Assembly: GCA_037102815.1 (NCBI GenBank)
Contig: BTPP01000003.1
Location: 1,426,001-1,490,000, forward strand
Direction: 5' to 3'
Origin: Neurospora intermedia
Taxonomy: Eukaryota > Ascomycota > Sordariomycetes > Sordariales > Sordariaceae
Length of the DNA: 64,000 bases
Shown here: positions 1-13,551 of the stretch, piece by piece
Layout: each line of letters starts with the position of its first letter
Numbering within the stretch: the stretch's first letter is position 1
Made by a program: the position numbers and the translations under genes
Notes under the pieces: generated by a model
Told to the model about the DNA's origin: nothing
The model's database searches: none
What the model saw: only the letters and a program-made list of their open reading frames with translations

Positions 1-640
1 GCCTTTCCAGGTCCTCGGAATCTCGGAAATCTCCTTTGGATTGTCCAGACTCCCGTCCAGAGTGCTGATGCAAACAGGCAAGCCGAGAAAGGGGTTGGTC
101 GGCCGGGGGCTGCTCCGACGAAACTGCGAAAAGTCATGACTGCAACCTCAAGGTGTTAAGATACTGGGCAGCTTCGCTATATTTACACTGACAGTTGCCC
201 AAAGAGGTCCATTGGATCGGGCCAGTTGCCGTCCCACAGGGGCACCCATTGGTCAGCACTTCCTGGCATCTTCAAGTCCCGACCAATTCACATCCGCTCC
301 GCCATCCACGCCATGCCCGATGAAGGGCCATTAACACATCACAACATGTCAACATTCAAGCCGATGACGGGCGTCGCGCTACATATTTAGACAGCGAGTG
401 GGATTCTGCTTCACGCTTTGAGAACATGTAGTAGTAAGCATGGGGAGACCATCAACCATGAACATGATTACCTCTAGGGATTATTCGACGTATATTCCTT
501 CTGTATCAAGGTACCTCTCAGAAATGCCGGCACGCTCACAAAAATAATATGGGGCCAATCCTCCAAGGGGCCGGGCACTGGGGCTTCCCGTCCCTCCCCA
601 TTCTGCCAGCCTGGCGGGCCCTGTTTTCCCGCAGTGGCAG
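1..640. other. intergenic / upstream region of lys-4
   Basis: No credible coding region is visible on either strand. The right-hand part should hold the upstream control region of the lysine gene. The left part shows no recognisable element. Confidence 0.6.
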
Positions 641-647
641 TGACTCA
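641..647 (+). promoter_or_regulatory. CPC1/GCN4-type site TGACTCA
   Basis: A perfect palindromic TGACTCA lies about 135 bases before the lys-4 start codon and about 55 bases before a TATA-like sequence. This heptamer is the binding consensus of the bZIP activator of general amino acid control (CPC1 in Neurospora, Gcn4 in yeast). Its place in a lysine-biosynthesis promoter makes a functional role likely; that role is inferred, not shown. Confidence 0.65.
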
Positions 648-699
648 ATCAACCCTGGCAACCCATCCCGCAGGCCAGGCCCGATCTCGCCCTGGCCCG

Positions 700-706
700 T
701 ATAAAA
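700..706 (+). promoter_or_regulatory. TATA-like element of lys-4
   Basis: TATAAAA occurs 76 bases upstream of the start codon, followed by a C/T-rich, ATG-free leader. The spacing suits a TATA box with a short leader. Confidence 0.5.
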
Positions 707-781
707 CAAATCTCTCCATTAGTATCCATCTTCAACTTTCTCATTCTTTGTTTTCCATAACTCAACGTCCCCTTCACAAAA

Positions 782-2232
<1,451 letters not shown>

Positions 2233-3297
2233 AAGGCCTAAGGCCTCTCTTGTGAAGAAAATGAGCACGGGCGGAGGAAAGTTTACGGACTCGATCGCTT
2301 TTTATGAGGGGGGGAAAAAAATAAAAGGACGTATGCAGGGACCGAAAATCCTCAAAATAAAACGAAGCATAGAGAAAAAGGAGAACGGATGAGAAGCAAA
2401 ATTCAAAAGACACTTGTACATGACAAGAGACTAGAAGGGAATAGCTCATGAAGATATGACGGACGAACTAACTAAATCAATAGATGCCGACAGACGGCTT
2501 CATTCCTAGAAAAAGGTAGATGTAGAAAAAGGCAGTGTCGAGAAAGGCACAAGAGAGTAGACTTGGTCATTTCACTCAACTAGGGAGACTGTTCACGCAA
2601 GTATGAATTTCATACACATTTGGACATTGGGAAATTTTCCCTTACGATGAGACTTTTCGAGAATCAGTCGGTTTTGTTGAACAATGAATGCTTTTGAACA
2701 TTTCGATAACCATCCTGTTTCAGCACTGAAAAATACCGCAAAATCATGACATTTCTCTTCACAATTCTCCGGGCTCGAATTCTCTTCTGACTCCATCGAG
2801 TCCTTACGGAGAACAGCGCGAACCATGAACATGGTACAATCATCACGCCACTGGCAAAAATAGCGAGTATCATGATTGTGTTGCAGATGATGGACGGCAA
2901 CAACTGACGATCGCATCCATGATCAAGTAGCCAGATGCAGATCACATACGGGGATACGTCGACACACGAAACCCACAAAAAAACACACACAAATGCAAAT
3001 GAGCACATGAATAATTCAGGAGACAAGCGAAAATGGTGTGTGTGATCCATCAAGAACAAGTTCCCTTTTAAATTCCGGGCAACGTCGCCTATCGACGTGC
3101 TCAAGCCTTCTCTTTTACAGGCTGAATCTATCTGCGTTCTATATCGCACAACATCTTGATTCCGTGTGATCCCTCAAATAGTTCCCATTTCAACAATCCC
3201 ATGATATCGCCACCGAACTCCATTGCAACCCGCATAACCCTTTTTGAAACCCAATCATCCAAATCCACTGACCATTCAGGATAGAAAGCTGAAGCGT
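2233..3297. other. convergent intergenic region
   Basis: Lies between the stop codons of lys-4 and IMP dehydrogenase, so it should hold both 3' UTRs. Minus-strand open frames here are short, unsupported and unlike known proteins. Nothing else is seen. Confidence 0.6.
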
Positions 3298-5122
3298 TTA
3301 GGCGTAAAGCTTCTTCTCATAAGACTCCATGTTAACGCCGCCTTCCAGCTGGGCGCTAGCAGTGCGGATCTCGAAACGAACAGTGCCGTTCTCGACACAC
3401 TCGTGGAGCTCCTGGAGGCTGGTCATGCCGCAATCCTGCAGAGAGTGTTTCAACCCAGCAGCAAGATAGGGGACGAACTTGTTGATAGATCCTCTGTGAG
3501 CGACAGCGCCAGAGACACCCTGGGCAACGAGAATGCTGTCACCCTCAGAGAAGTAACGAGCGGTACCAGCGTTGCTCTTCTGGGCGTCCTTGCCACCACC
3601 ACCGGCCTTCTTGTCCTGCATGGCGTCGATGGAACCCATGCCGCGGTAAGCCTTGACAAGCTTACCCTCACGGGAGACGAAGGAGGTACCGGGAGATTCG
3701 GTGGTACCGGCAAGGAGACCACCCATCATGACGGTGGAGGCACCGAGAGCGAGACCCTTGACGATGTGGCCAACGTTCTGGATACCACCATCGGCAATGC
3801 AGGGAACGCCGAAGCGAGCAGCGAAAGAGGATACGTTGTAGACAGCAGTAGCCTGAGGACGGCCAACAGCCATGACCTCCTGGGTAATGCAGGCGGAGCC
3901 ACTGCCCATGCCGATACGCAGACCGTCGACACCAGCAGCGATCAAAGCAGCAGCCTGCTCGCGGGTAACAACGTTACCGCCGATGACATCGAGATCGGGG
4001 AACTCCTTCTTGATCCACTTGATCATCTCGATTTGGTACATAGAGTTACCCTGAGAACTGTCAAGGATGACAATGTCGAGGCCAGCGTCGACAAGCTTGG
4101 CAAGACGGTCCTTGTCCTCGGGACGGGTACCAATAGCAGCGGCGCAGATGAGCTGCTTGGAGTCCTTGGTCTTGGAGGCAAGGGGGAAGTGAAGGTTCTT
4201 GGTCAGATCGGAGCGGGAGATCATAGAGACAAGATTGCCCTCCTTGTCAATAATGGGAAGCTTGCCCTTCTTGGACTCGGCAAGGATCTTGTTGGCTTCG
4301 AGAAGATTGACACCAGCGGTAGCGGTGATCAGGTCCGTAACCATGACTTCCGAAACGGGCTTGTCAAGATCAGTCTCGAACTGAATGTCGCGGTTGGTGA
4401 CGATGCCAACGAGCTTGGAGCCAAGATGGCCAGATTCTATTTGAAGCAAAGTCAGCACAAGCTCCCAGAAGCGATGTAAGAATTGTGCTGCAGGTTTCAA
4501 AAAGTAGGGTCCAATCAGGATTTTCAGTGTATTTGTTTCCTCATGACGCATAGGTCGATATGGTGGAACGAAAGTTATGATTTATAGGTTTATCATCAGG
4601 GAGACCAGGGTGAAGCAAAGAACAGAAAAGCGATGGGAATAGAGTCTTACCAGTGACCGGGAAACCACCGAAACCCCACTTCTCCTTCAAGGCCTTGGCC
4701 TCGCCGATAGTGGTGTCACGGGTGATGACGACGGGGTCGAGAATGAAGCCGTTCTCGTAGCGCTTGACCTTGCGGACCATGTCGGCCTGCTCGTCGGGGG
4801 AGCAGTTGTGGTGGATGACACCGACACCGCCCTGGAGAGCCATGTGGATGGCCATCTCGTGCTCGGTGACGGTATCCATGGGAGAGGAGACCAAGGGGGT
4901 CTTGAGGGTGATACGCTTGGTGATGGGCGAATCGAGGGTGACGGCCGAGGCAGGGAAGCCAATGTAACCCGGAAGGAGCAGGAAATCATTGTAGGTAAGG
5001 CCGCCCTGGAGCTTGGAGTCCATGAGGTCACGGATGTCGAGGCCATCGCGACGCTCATACTCCTTGAGCACCTCCATGGCGGAGGTGTGGTCAAGGAAGG
5101 TGTTGTTGCCGTTTACTGCCAT
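3298..5122 (-). CDS. IMPDH: inosine-5'-monophosphate dehydrogenase
   Basis: Rate-limiting step of guanine nucleotide synthesis: IMP plus NAD+ to XMP. Two exons, 4651..5122 and 3298..4436, separated by a 214-nt intron, give 536 residues, normal for eukaryotic IMPDH. The order is an N-terminal barrel segment ([13 protein letters not shown]), a CBS pair at about residues 116-237, then the rest of the TIM barrel. It contains the signature [12 protein letters not shown] with catalytic Cys340, the phosphate-binding GGI/GG turns and a mobile flap ([12 protein letters not shown]). The ATG chosen (MAVNGNN) is the first in frame. It sits four bases after TTGCAG, which looks like a leader-intron acceptor. 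The intron falls inside the CBS region. Shares a 1.9-kb divergent upstream region with the IQGAP-like gene. Confidence 0.97.
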
Positions 5123-6728
5123 TTTCTGCAATCAATGAAGATGAGAAGGGCAAAATGATGCAAGGGCAAGTGGTGTATATTAAAGACAAAGGGTTGATTC
5201 TTTGGGGGGAAGCCAGCGACGGGTATGTAGTGGTTGGATCAGCCGACTTTTCCCCCCCCAAGAAAACGAAGAGGAAAAGACAAGATCTGGGAGTTTGCCA
5301 TCGAAATTTTTTTTTATGGTCCAGACCCTGCAGCCCCCGACCGCGGGGCTTTCTGCCGGGCGGTGGGTGGTTTGAAGAGGGTCGCATGTGGAGTATAGCG
5401 TGACTCGATGAAGTCCCTCTGTGTCGCTATCATTGGACTGTGGGAATTAGCCTACGTTTATGTTAAGACCGGACTTTTGCATTTCAACTTCAGTCTGGCA
5501 CTGTCAAGAAGCAGCGCCGATTTTACATTTCATCTCATATCAGTCATCTCATGTCACTTCCATTGCCGTCTATCTCTGCGGTTGAAATTCAATTGCAGTT
5601 TGCCCAGTCGGGAATTTCTCCGTTAATGTCTCTGGTTATCCTTTGGGTTGCTTCAGCGGAGGCAACGAAGGAATATCATGAAGTTGTCCTGAGTCATCCG
5701 AGTCCGGCTGCCTCGCTGACTAAACCTAGCTGTCGACTGTCTACAAGTACTGCCGCCAGCCTCCGGCTTCAGACACAGAGAAATTCGATGTTTCGGCCAT
5801 GTTGGAATACGGCGGACCAGGCTCCGCTCGCTCCGTTGTGCGGAACGTCCGTGCGGCAGTTTCAAAGTTTACAGTTGCGCCCATTCGGCCCTTGCGGTCT
5901 TTTGTAGGGCCGGCAGCGGGATTATACTAGGTGCCCGAATGAGGTCACCCGCCAAGAGGATAGGGTAGAGGTAGGTAGCTCCGTCGGGAGGGAGCACTTG
6001 GCTCGAGCTCAATCTGGTCTCAGTGAGCTCAAGCCTCCCGTCGAGGTCTCCCCTCGTCCCGTCTCTGGTTGCTCGGGCGGCACAGGGCGGGCAGACACAT
6101 GGGATGGTAAACAAATGGGCAGCAGCTGCAGGGCAAGTCCGGGTGGGCAACGGGCAGGGCGACCACCGTCCACGACAGGCCACCACAGGCAGCCAACCAC
6201 TGCCGGCCGCCGCATCCAAATCTCGTGTTCCCCTCCATTCCTTCCCAACCGCCCACTTTCTTCTTCGTCTTCCAAGCCCAAGTGGAGGGCGGATACTGCA
6301 AGTCACTGGACACCCCCCATGTCCGTCTCGCTTCTCCAAGAGCCTACAGCCCGCCAAAGCCGCCTCGCACTTGCCTTGCCTCGCCTTGCTTGCCATTGCA
6401 TTTTCCAAAGTCCCGGTTGTCTGTTTTGTTTTGGTGCAGGAGAGCAGACGGAATGAAGCTATTCCCATCATAGTGCCTTGATCATTGCATTCCTTTGTCT
6501 CGTAGGTGTGCCAGTTTCCCTAGAGATATCGATTCCTTCACGTGCGCTGCGCGCAGTCAACCTTCCATTTCCGAACTCGACCCACGAGTGAAGAGACAGA
6601 TCTGAAGCCGGTTAAGCGCCCGCGCGCCATGTCCGCCAACTTCCAACTGCCATCATCCACCACTCCGTACTTGTTGGTTAGGTTTTAGGTTTTAATATAT
6701 CATCGCCCTCACTGTTCGTCCCGTACGC

Positions 6729-6794
6729 ATGCCCGATTCAGTTCACGCCTTTCCCGCCCCCCAATCTTTACTCGCTCTGACCAGGCGACAGTGA
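6729..6794 (+). promoter_or_regulatory. candidate upstream ORF 1 (21 codons)
   Basis: An ATG opens a 21-codon frame (MPDSVHAFP...) ending in TGA, 213 bases before the main IQGAP-like start. Whether it is transcribed depends on the unknown transcription start and on any leader intron. Confidence 0.3.
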
Positions 6795-6922
6795 ACAACC
6801 GTCGAGTCGTCCCCCCGACCACCCGCTTGGCACTCAACTCGAGCCTGATCTTCGGCCTGCTCCACACTCACGGCAAGACGAGGGACGATCCGCGCAACCG
6901 CATCGCAAAGCCGCTCGCTCTG

Positions 6923-6988
6923 ATGTGGCCGGCGACCCTCGGTCTCTACGAAACGATTTTCGCGTCCAAATCCTCCTTCCTCCGGTAG
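6923..6988 (+). promoter_or_regulatory. candidate upstream ORF 2 (21 codons)
   Basis: A second ATG opens a 21-codon frame (MWPATLGLYE...) ending at TAG 19 bases before the main start codon. If the leader includes it, ribosomes would have to terminate and re-initiate over a short gap or scan past. The terminal CGGTAG could instead be a leader-intron acceptor. Confidence 0.35.
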
Positions 6989-7007
6989 CCTCGACAACTC
7001 GCCCAAC

Positions 7008-10000
7008 ATGTCGTCTTACAAACCACACCCCCTTCGTCAGACCCAGACCGCCGACTACTCGGTTAATAGACAGTCCTCCACCACATCAACATCATCATCA
7101 GGGTACTCGGCCTCTTCCATAGGACAGTCGGATATCAGTCGACCCATTAGCTCCTTGTCTACAGCAACCAGCGTCTACTCCCAATATGGACACAAGCGGG
7201 GCCAAAGCGAGGCGAGCCGGCTACCCCCAAGCCTGTCTGGTGGCTCACACACCCTCCCGTCCACGCCGACAAGCGACAATATCTACAAGAATGCCCGCCA
7301 GTCCCTCCGACCGACATCTCAAGCCTCTACGGGAGCATCGCCCGCCAGCAGCAGCATATCGACTGCGGGTTCGAGAATCGCGCCGCGAACGCCCACACCA
7401 GGCAACCACGAACGTGGGAAAAGTGTCGACATCAGCAAGCTGTCCATCGTCGGAGAGTATGGGACCTCAACTACCCATCGCGAACGCGGTCAGAGTCTCG
7501 ACAACGGCAAGCCTCTGGCGACTGAGCGCCCACGGATATCGCCTACAGGAACTGTTCATGAACGTCTAGCAAGCTTCGATGTCGGCAAGTCCTCGGTACC
7601 GGAACGTCCGCGGATATCGCCTACGGGTGCCCTCCACGAGCGCGGTCATACTATCGATATGGGCAAATTATCGATTAGCGATAATACACGTACTTCGTCA
7701 GGCATGTCTCCGACCGTGACATCGCCTCCGGCAACTTCTCCAACGACCCCTTCAACGCGAAGGCCGGCTTCCATGTTTCTATCCAGATCAGATTCTGTGC
7801 GTGGAGGAAGTGACAATGGGTCCATGGCTCTGGTACACTCGAGTCCCATTGCCCTCGCTCGTCCGGATCTGGAAAAGTTAGGTCGTTCATCGACAAGCCA
7901 ACTCCGAACACTTTCTCAGTTCGCACAAGATGGAACGGCGGGAGAGCTTGCCATGATATCTCCGTCGCAGGAAGTTGTTGGTCTTCGCGGACGCCGTAGG
8001 TTGCAAAGAGCTGACAAGTCTGTAGCGGCGCGTCAAAAAAATGGCGGCTTTGGTTGGGAGACAAAGTGGATGGACAAGCAACGGCAGTTTCTACAGGCTT
8101 ATGAATACCTTTGCCACATTGGTGAAGCGAAGGAATGGATTGAGGATATCATACAGCGTCCGATCCCCCCGATTATCGAATTAGAGGAAGCTTTGCGAGA
8201 TGGTGTTACTTTGGCCGAAGTGGTCGAATCCCTTAACCCTGAAAAGAAGTTCCGCATTTTCCGCCATCCTAAGCTTCAATACCGCCATTCAGACAATATC
8301 GCTATCTTCTTCCGTTACCTTGATGAAGTCGAACTTCCCGACCTCTTTCGATTTGAGCTTATCGATCTGTACGAGAAAAAGAACATCCCGAAAGTTATTT
8401 ACTGTCTCCATGCTTTGAGTTGGCTTCTCTTCCGGAAAGGAATTGTCGATTTCCGCATCGGGAACCTGGTTGGCCAGCTTGAGTTCGAAGACCATGAGCT
8501 GGAGGCGATGCAGAAAGGCCTCGATAAGCTGGGGGCTAGTATGCCTAGCTTCGGCAATATGGGTGCCGACTTTGGAATTGAGCCAGCTGAACCCGAGGAG
8601 ACGGAGGAGGAACGCATTGAGAGGGAACTGGCCGAAAACGAAGAGGCCATTGTAGAGTTACAAGCCCAGGCCAGAGCGGCGCTTCAAAGGATACAGCTTG
8701 GCTACACTATGCAACATCTGTGGGATAATGAAGACTGGATCATTGATCTCCAGTCTCGTATTCGTGGTGACTGGGCTCGCCAGGTGGCGGATTACAGGCT
8801 CCAGATGAAGAATTTCGCGGTCCAGCTTCAAAGCGCAGCGCGCGGTTTCCTCGCCCGCCATCGACATGCAGAAACAAAGGCACAAACAAGTTTTGCGATC
8901 GAGTTGCAGAAAACAGCACGTGGATTTATCGCTCGTCAACAATATGCACAAACATGTTTCACGATTCAGCTACAAAAAGCGGCGCGTGGATATCTTGCTC
9001 GTCGCCAGCAGACACAAACCGAGGAGCAGTTCAAGGGCAACGAGGATGTGGTCTTGAAACTCCAAAGTATGGTCAGAGCGGCCAAGGTCCGCAATGTAAT
9101 TCGGGAGCAGCATTCACAGTTGGAGACGGCAGCGGGACCCCTGCGAGACATTCAAGCGACATTTCGAGGATTTCTGGCTCGAAAGCAGCTCGCCGTGCAA
9201 CATGAAAAGACAGAGAGCGAAGGCGCTACGATTGCTGAACTTCAGAGCGCAGTTCGTGGTATGATACTGAGGAAGAATCTGGAGGAAGAAAGAGCATCCT
9301 TGGAGAGCAACATTGAAGCCATCACTAGTCTTCAGGCTGCTGTAAGGGCCATGAAAGCGAGAACTGAGGTTGATGCCCAGCTACAAGCCCTTGAAGGCTT
9401 TGCGCCACAATGGACAGCCATCCAAGCTGCCTTCCGCGGCAAGGTTGCTAGGTCCGACGTCGATGCTACCAAAGAAGAGTTGCAGAAGCATTCAACCGAG
9501 ATGGGCCTTCTTCAGTCCCACATTAGGGCAGTGGCAGTGCGGAGGGAGATATCAGAGCAGCTTGAAAGCATCGGGGAGACGGAGGATGCCATCATTGATC
9601 TTCAGTCCATGATCCGAGGTATGCTTGAACGTATGAGGTTATCGGACGATCTGGATGCTCTTACTCAGGAGACACCGAACATCATTGACCTTCAAGCACA
9701 CATCCGCGGTTGTCTTTATCGTAAGGAGTGTGGCGAGTTGTTGGATGAGCTTGCAGTCAATACCGAGGAGATCACCGAACTGCAAGCCCTTGCTCGGGCC
9801 ATGTTGCTTCGAAGCGATGTTGCAATGGTCTTGGATGAACTGGAACAAAACGAGGAGTCGGTAGCGGCGTTCCAGGCTGCTGCCAAGGCTTTCGTGGTCA
9901 GAGCCAAGTACGAGGAGAAGAAGCGCTTCTTCCGGGAGAACATGCAAAAGGTTGTCAAGATTCAGAGTTTCGTACGAGCCAAGCTTCAGGGTGAAGCCTA

Positions 10001-12519
10001 CAAGAGCTTGACATCTGGAAAGAACCCACCAGTCAACGCCGTCAAGAACTTCGTCCATCTTCTGAACGACAGCGATTTTGACTTCAATGAGGAGGTAGAG
10101 TTTGAGCGCCTACGGAAGACCGTTGTCCAACAAGTTCGGCAAAACGAGATGCTGGAGCAATACATCGACCAGCTAGACATCAAGATCGCACTTCTCGTCA
10201 AGAATAAAATTACCCTTGATGAAGTTGTCAGACATCAGCATAACTATGGCGGACATGCAAACAGCCTTCTTGCCAACAGTGTTATTTCAAATGCCAACCA
10301 GTTTGACCTTAAGGCTTTGAACAAGAGTTCCCGCAAGAAGCTTGAGTCTTACCAGCAGCTGTTCTTCACCCTTCAGACGCAACCTCAGTACCTTGCCAAG
10401 CTCTTCAGGCGTATCCGCGAGCAGGGAACAACGGAAAAGGAGTTAAAGCGGATTGAACACTTGATGATGGGGCTGTTCGGCTATGCGCAAAAGCGGAGAG
10501 AGGAATACTACTTATTGAAGCTTATTGCCAGGTCGATAAGGGAAGAAGTCGAAGCATGTGCCGCTCTGCAGGATTATCTGAGGGGCAACTACTTCTGGAC
10601 CAAGCTGCTCCAGAATTACACCCGATCCCCTCGCGATAGGAAATATCTCAGAGATCTCTTGGGACCCCTCATCAGAGACAACATTATTGAGGATCCAGCG
10701 CTGGATCTTGAAAGCGACCCCATGCAGATCTACCGGTCTGCCATCAACAATGAGGAGTTGAGGACCGGTCGGCCCAGCCAAAGACCTCTGGATGTCCCTC
10801 GTGAGGTTGCCATCAAGGATCCTGAAACCAGAGAGCTCTTCATCGATCATCTGCGGGATCTCCGAGAGATCTGCGATCAGTTTCTCCTTGCCCTGGAGGA
10901 CCTGCTTCCCCGCATGCCTTACGGCCTGAGATTTGTATGTCGGCAAACGTACGAAGCTCTCTGTCAGCATTTCCAGAGGGACCACCCGCAGAATGTGCTC
11001 CAGTTTGTAAGCAACTGGCTCTGGCGCTTCTACCTCCAACCTGCTCTCCTCGGCCCAGAGTCATATGGTGTCACGGAAAAGCAAATGAGTCCCCTCCAGA
11101 AGCGTAACCTCGGCGAGGTTGCAAAAGTCCTGGGCCAGATTGCATCAGGCAGACCATTTGGCGGAGAGAACATCTATCTCCAGCCTCTCAATGCTTTCGT
11201 CGCCGAAGCAATCGAGCGCTTGGCTCACATCACAAATTCCCTTATTGATGTACCTGACGCTGAGAAGACATTCGACATTGACGAGTTCAACGATCTCTAC
11301 GCCAAGAACAAGCCAACACTATACATCAAGATGGCGGATATCTTTTCCATTCACAATCTCATCGCTGCCGAGCTGCCTTATCTGTGCCCGAGCAGAGATG
11401 ATATGCTGCGCGAGATCATCCAAGATCTCGGTAACGCCAAGAATAACGAGAATGAAATGACCGCAGGCGGAGCCGCTGATATTCAGCTGTTCCTGACTCC
11501 CAAACTGCACGATATGGAGGATCCAGAAGCAGAGACTAAGGGGCTGTTTATGGAGACCAAGAGGTGCATTCTGTACATCATCCGGGTGCAAACGGGTAAC
11601 AACCTGCTTGAGATTCTTGTCAAGCCAATCACCCCGGAGGATGAGCAGAAGTGGAGGACAGTTCTGCGCGAAGACTTTGGTGACAACTCGAACACCCGAG
11701 GCGCTTATTCGGAGGCGAACATGATTGATGTTACGCGCATGAGTTACTACGACCTGAAGAGGACAGCACTCGAGAACATTCTCAGGTTGGAGCAGATGGG
11801 TCGTATCTCCAAGCAAAACTACTACCAGGATATCCTCAACGCCATTGCGCTGGACATTCGCACAAAGAGCAGGAGAAGGGTTCAGAGACAGAGAGAGCTC
11901 GAGGGTGTCCGTCAGACACTCGGCAATCTTCACGAAAAGGCAAAGTATCTGGAGCAACAGCGCAAGAGCTACGATGACTACATCGAGCAGGCCATGGCTA
12001 CGCTGCAGAACAAGAAGGGGTACGTATATCACCATCACCATCATTAATATCTCCCTTCTCCGTTTTTCCTTTTTTTTTTTTCTTTTTCTTGGTCAGCATG
12101 CTAACAAGTCCTGATCTCCCACCTACAGCAAAAAACGTTTCCTTCTCCCCTTCACCAAGCAATACAACCACCAGCGCGAGCTCGAGCGCTCCGGCCGCGT
12201 CCCCAAGTTCGGCTCCTTCAAGTACTCGGCCCGCGCCCTCTCGGACAAGGGCGTGCTGGTCTCGTGGACGGGCATCCCCGAGCGCGACTGGGGTCAAATC
12301 AACATCACCATCTCGTGCGACGAGGTCGGCATTTTTAGTCTGGAGGGCAGCCGCGGCCACATCCAGATGCCCGGTGCCAGCGCCCTGGTGCCCATCGAGG
12401 ACTTGCTACAGGCGCAATTTGAGGCGCATCAGTTTATGAATTTGTTTGAGGGGCAGCTGAGGCTGAACGTGAATTTGTTGTTGCATTTGTTGTATAAGAA
12501 GTTCTATAGGACTCAGTAA
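7008..12519 (+). CDS. iqg1: IQGAP-family protein (CH, IQ repeats, RasGAP-related domain, RasGAP C-terminus)
   Basis: Scaffold of the contractile ring and septation; relatives are yeast Iqg1/Cyk1 and fission yeast Rng2. Exons 7008..12019 and 12129..12519 give 1800 residues. Order: a Ser/Thr-rich disordered N-terminus with repeated HERG...D..KLS motifs (about 1-330); a calponin-homology domain (about 353-484; AKEWIEDII, LRDGVTLAEVVESLNP); a long run of degenerate IQ motifs (about 545-1000; LQ..ARG...R repeats) for calmodulin/myosin light chains; a RasGAP-related domain (about 1130-1410); and a RasGAP_C region (about 1570-1760). The Arg-finger loop reads YLRGNYFWTKLL, keeping an Arg. The second motif reads WRFYLQPALLGPE rather than the FLR...PAI of active GAPs, so it probably binds a small GTPase without activating hydrolysis. 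Only the last intron is seen; reading through it would end the protein in a short poly-His tail. Convergent with SPA2. Confidence 0.93.
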
Positions 12520-13261
12520 AGTGAGTAGGGTGCGGGAGAGGGGAGGGGAGGGGAGGGGGTGATTAGAAGTAAGTAAGTGAGAGTCGAAGAGTAGAGAGTA
12601 TTATGGAAGATTTGGGAGGAGGAGGGGAGGGAAGAGAGTATAGGATGGATGGATGGCATGCATTGATATCTCTCTATCAGCCGGCCGGCTGGCTGGCTGG
12701 CTTGGGTTACTTACTCACTCACTACACAGTCTATCGCTTTTGCATAGGAATGCATGGACGGATGGACGGACAAATGGGGTCTTACGGAGGATTAACAGTG
12801 TTGATGTTTGTCTTTGTTATTCGATTGGGAGAAAGTTGTGAGATTTTTTTTTATTTTTATCCTTTTTTTGATTGATACCACCAAGACCTTTTCATTGGGT
12901 TTTCTGTTTTGTTATAGCTTAGGTCATATCACTCTTCCTCTTCCTTTTTCCCCCCATTCATACTTGATTGTTGAAACTGAGTTGTTGTTGTGATACTCAA
13001 GCTTTAAGAAGATCCAGAGTAAAAGCTTGCATCGCACTAGGTACATTCTATCGATGATGTATGTAGTCATGGTATGGTATGCTACGGTATGTTATGGTAT
13101 GATATATGCTCTCTATAGTAGCTCAACAGCTTGGTTTCTCCTCTTTTCCTCTTTTCTTTCTTCCCCCCACCCTCGTAGCTTCTTCCAACCAAAGTCTTGC
13201 TTCGATTGACCAATCTCATTATTATCTCCAACTCGCCTCTACAAAGCGATGTCTAGACAAT

Positions 13262-13263
<2 letters not shown>

Positions 13264-13299
<36 letters not shown>
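13264..13299 (+). repeat. poly-A tract (36 A)
   Basis: Uninterrupted run of 36 A residues inside intergenic DNA. It is much longer than other homopolymers in the window and likely length-variable; assembly or sequencing slippage is possible. Confidence 0.9.
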
Positions 13300-13300
<1 letters not shown>

Positions 13301-13505
13301 AAGCCGAAGAATTAATAACAGATGCACACGATGCGAGAACGAATAGAAGATGGAAAATGGTCTAACAGTGATACGCACACACAGCACATCCAGGAACACG
13401 TGTAGAAAGAAGGATGGAAAAGTATATACAAGAGCAGACAGAAGCAGCACAATGACGCGAGCGCGGAAAAAGATAATAAGAAAGCAAGAAAGGTAGGTAG
13501 GTAGT

Positions 13506-13551
13506 GAAGAAGAAGAAGAAGAAGAAGAAGAAGAAGAAGAAGAAGAAGAAG
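13506..13551 (+). repeat. (GAA)n microsatellite
   Basis: About fifteen GAA units in perfect tandem downstream of SPA2, preceded by a short GGTA repeat. It lies outside any supported coding sequence. Confidence 0.9.

Larger units (their letters stand above)
5123..7007. other. divergent promoter region, IMPDH / IQGAP-like gene
   Basis: Holds the upstream regions of two divergent genes. Open frames up to 200 codons on both strands (around 5870-6480) overlap each other, lack introns, domains and plausible composition, and are treated as chance. Two small upstream ORFs near the right end are listed separately. Confidence 0.6.

Noticed and set aside
3244-4479. 411-codon plus-strand frame
   Set aside because: It is the antisense shadow of the IMP dehydrogenase exon; the minus strand has unambiguous family motifs.
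5869-6481. Overlapping open frames of 150-200 codons on both strands upstream of the IQGAP-like gene
   Set aside because: They overlap each other, have GC-driven composition, no domain or intron structure, and lie in the promoter/leader of a well-supported gene.
11319-12044. 241-codon minus-strand frame
   Set aside because: Antisense to the RasGAP C-terminal region of the IQGAP-like gene; no independent support.
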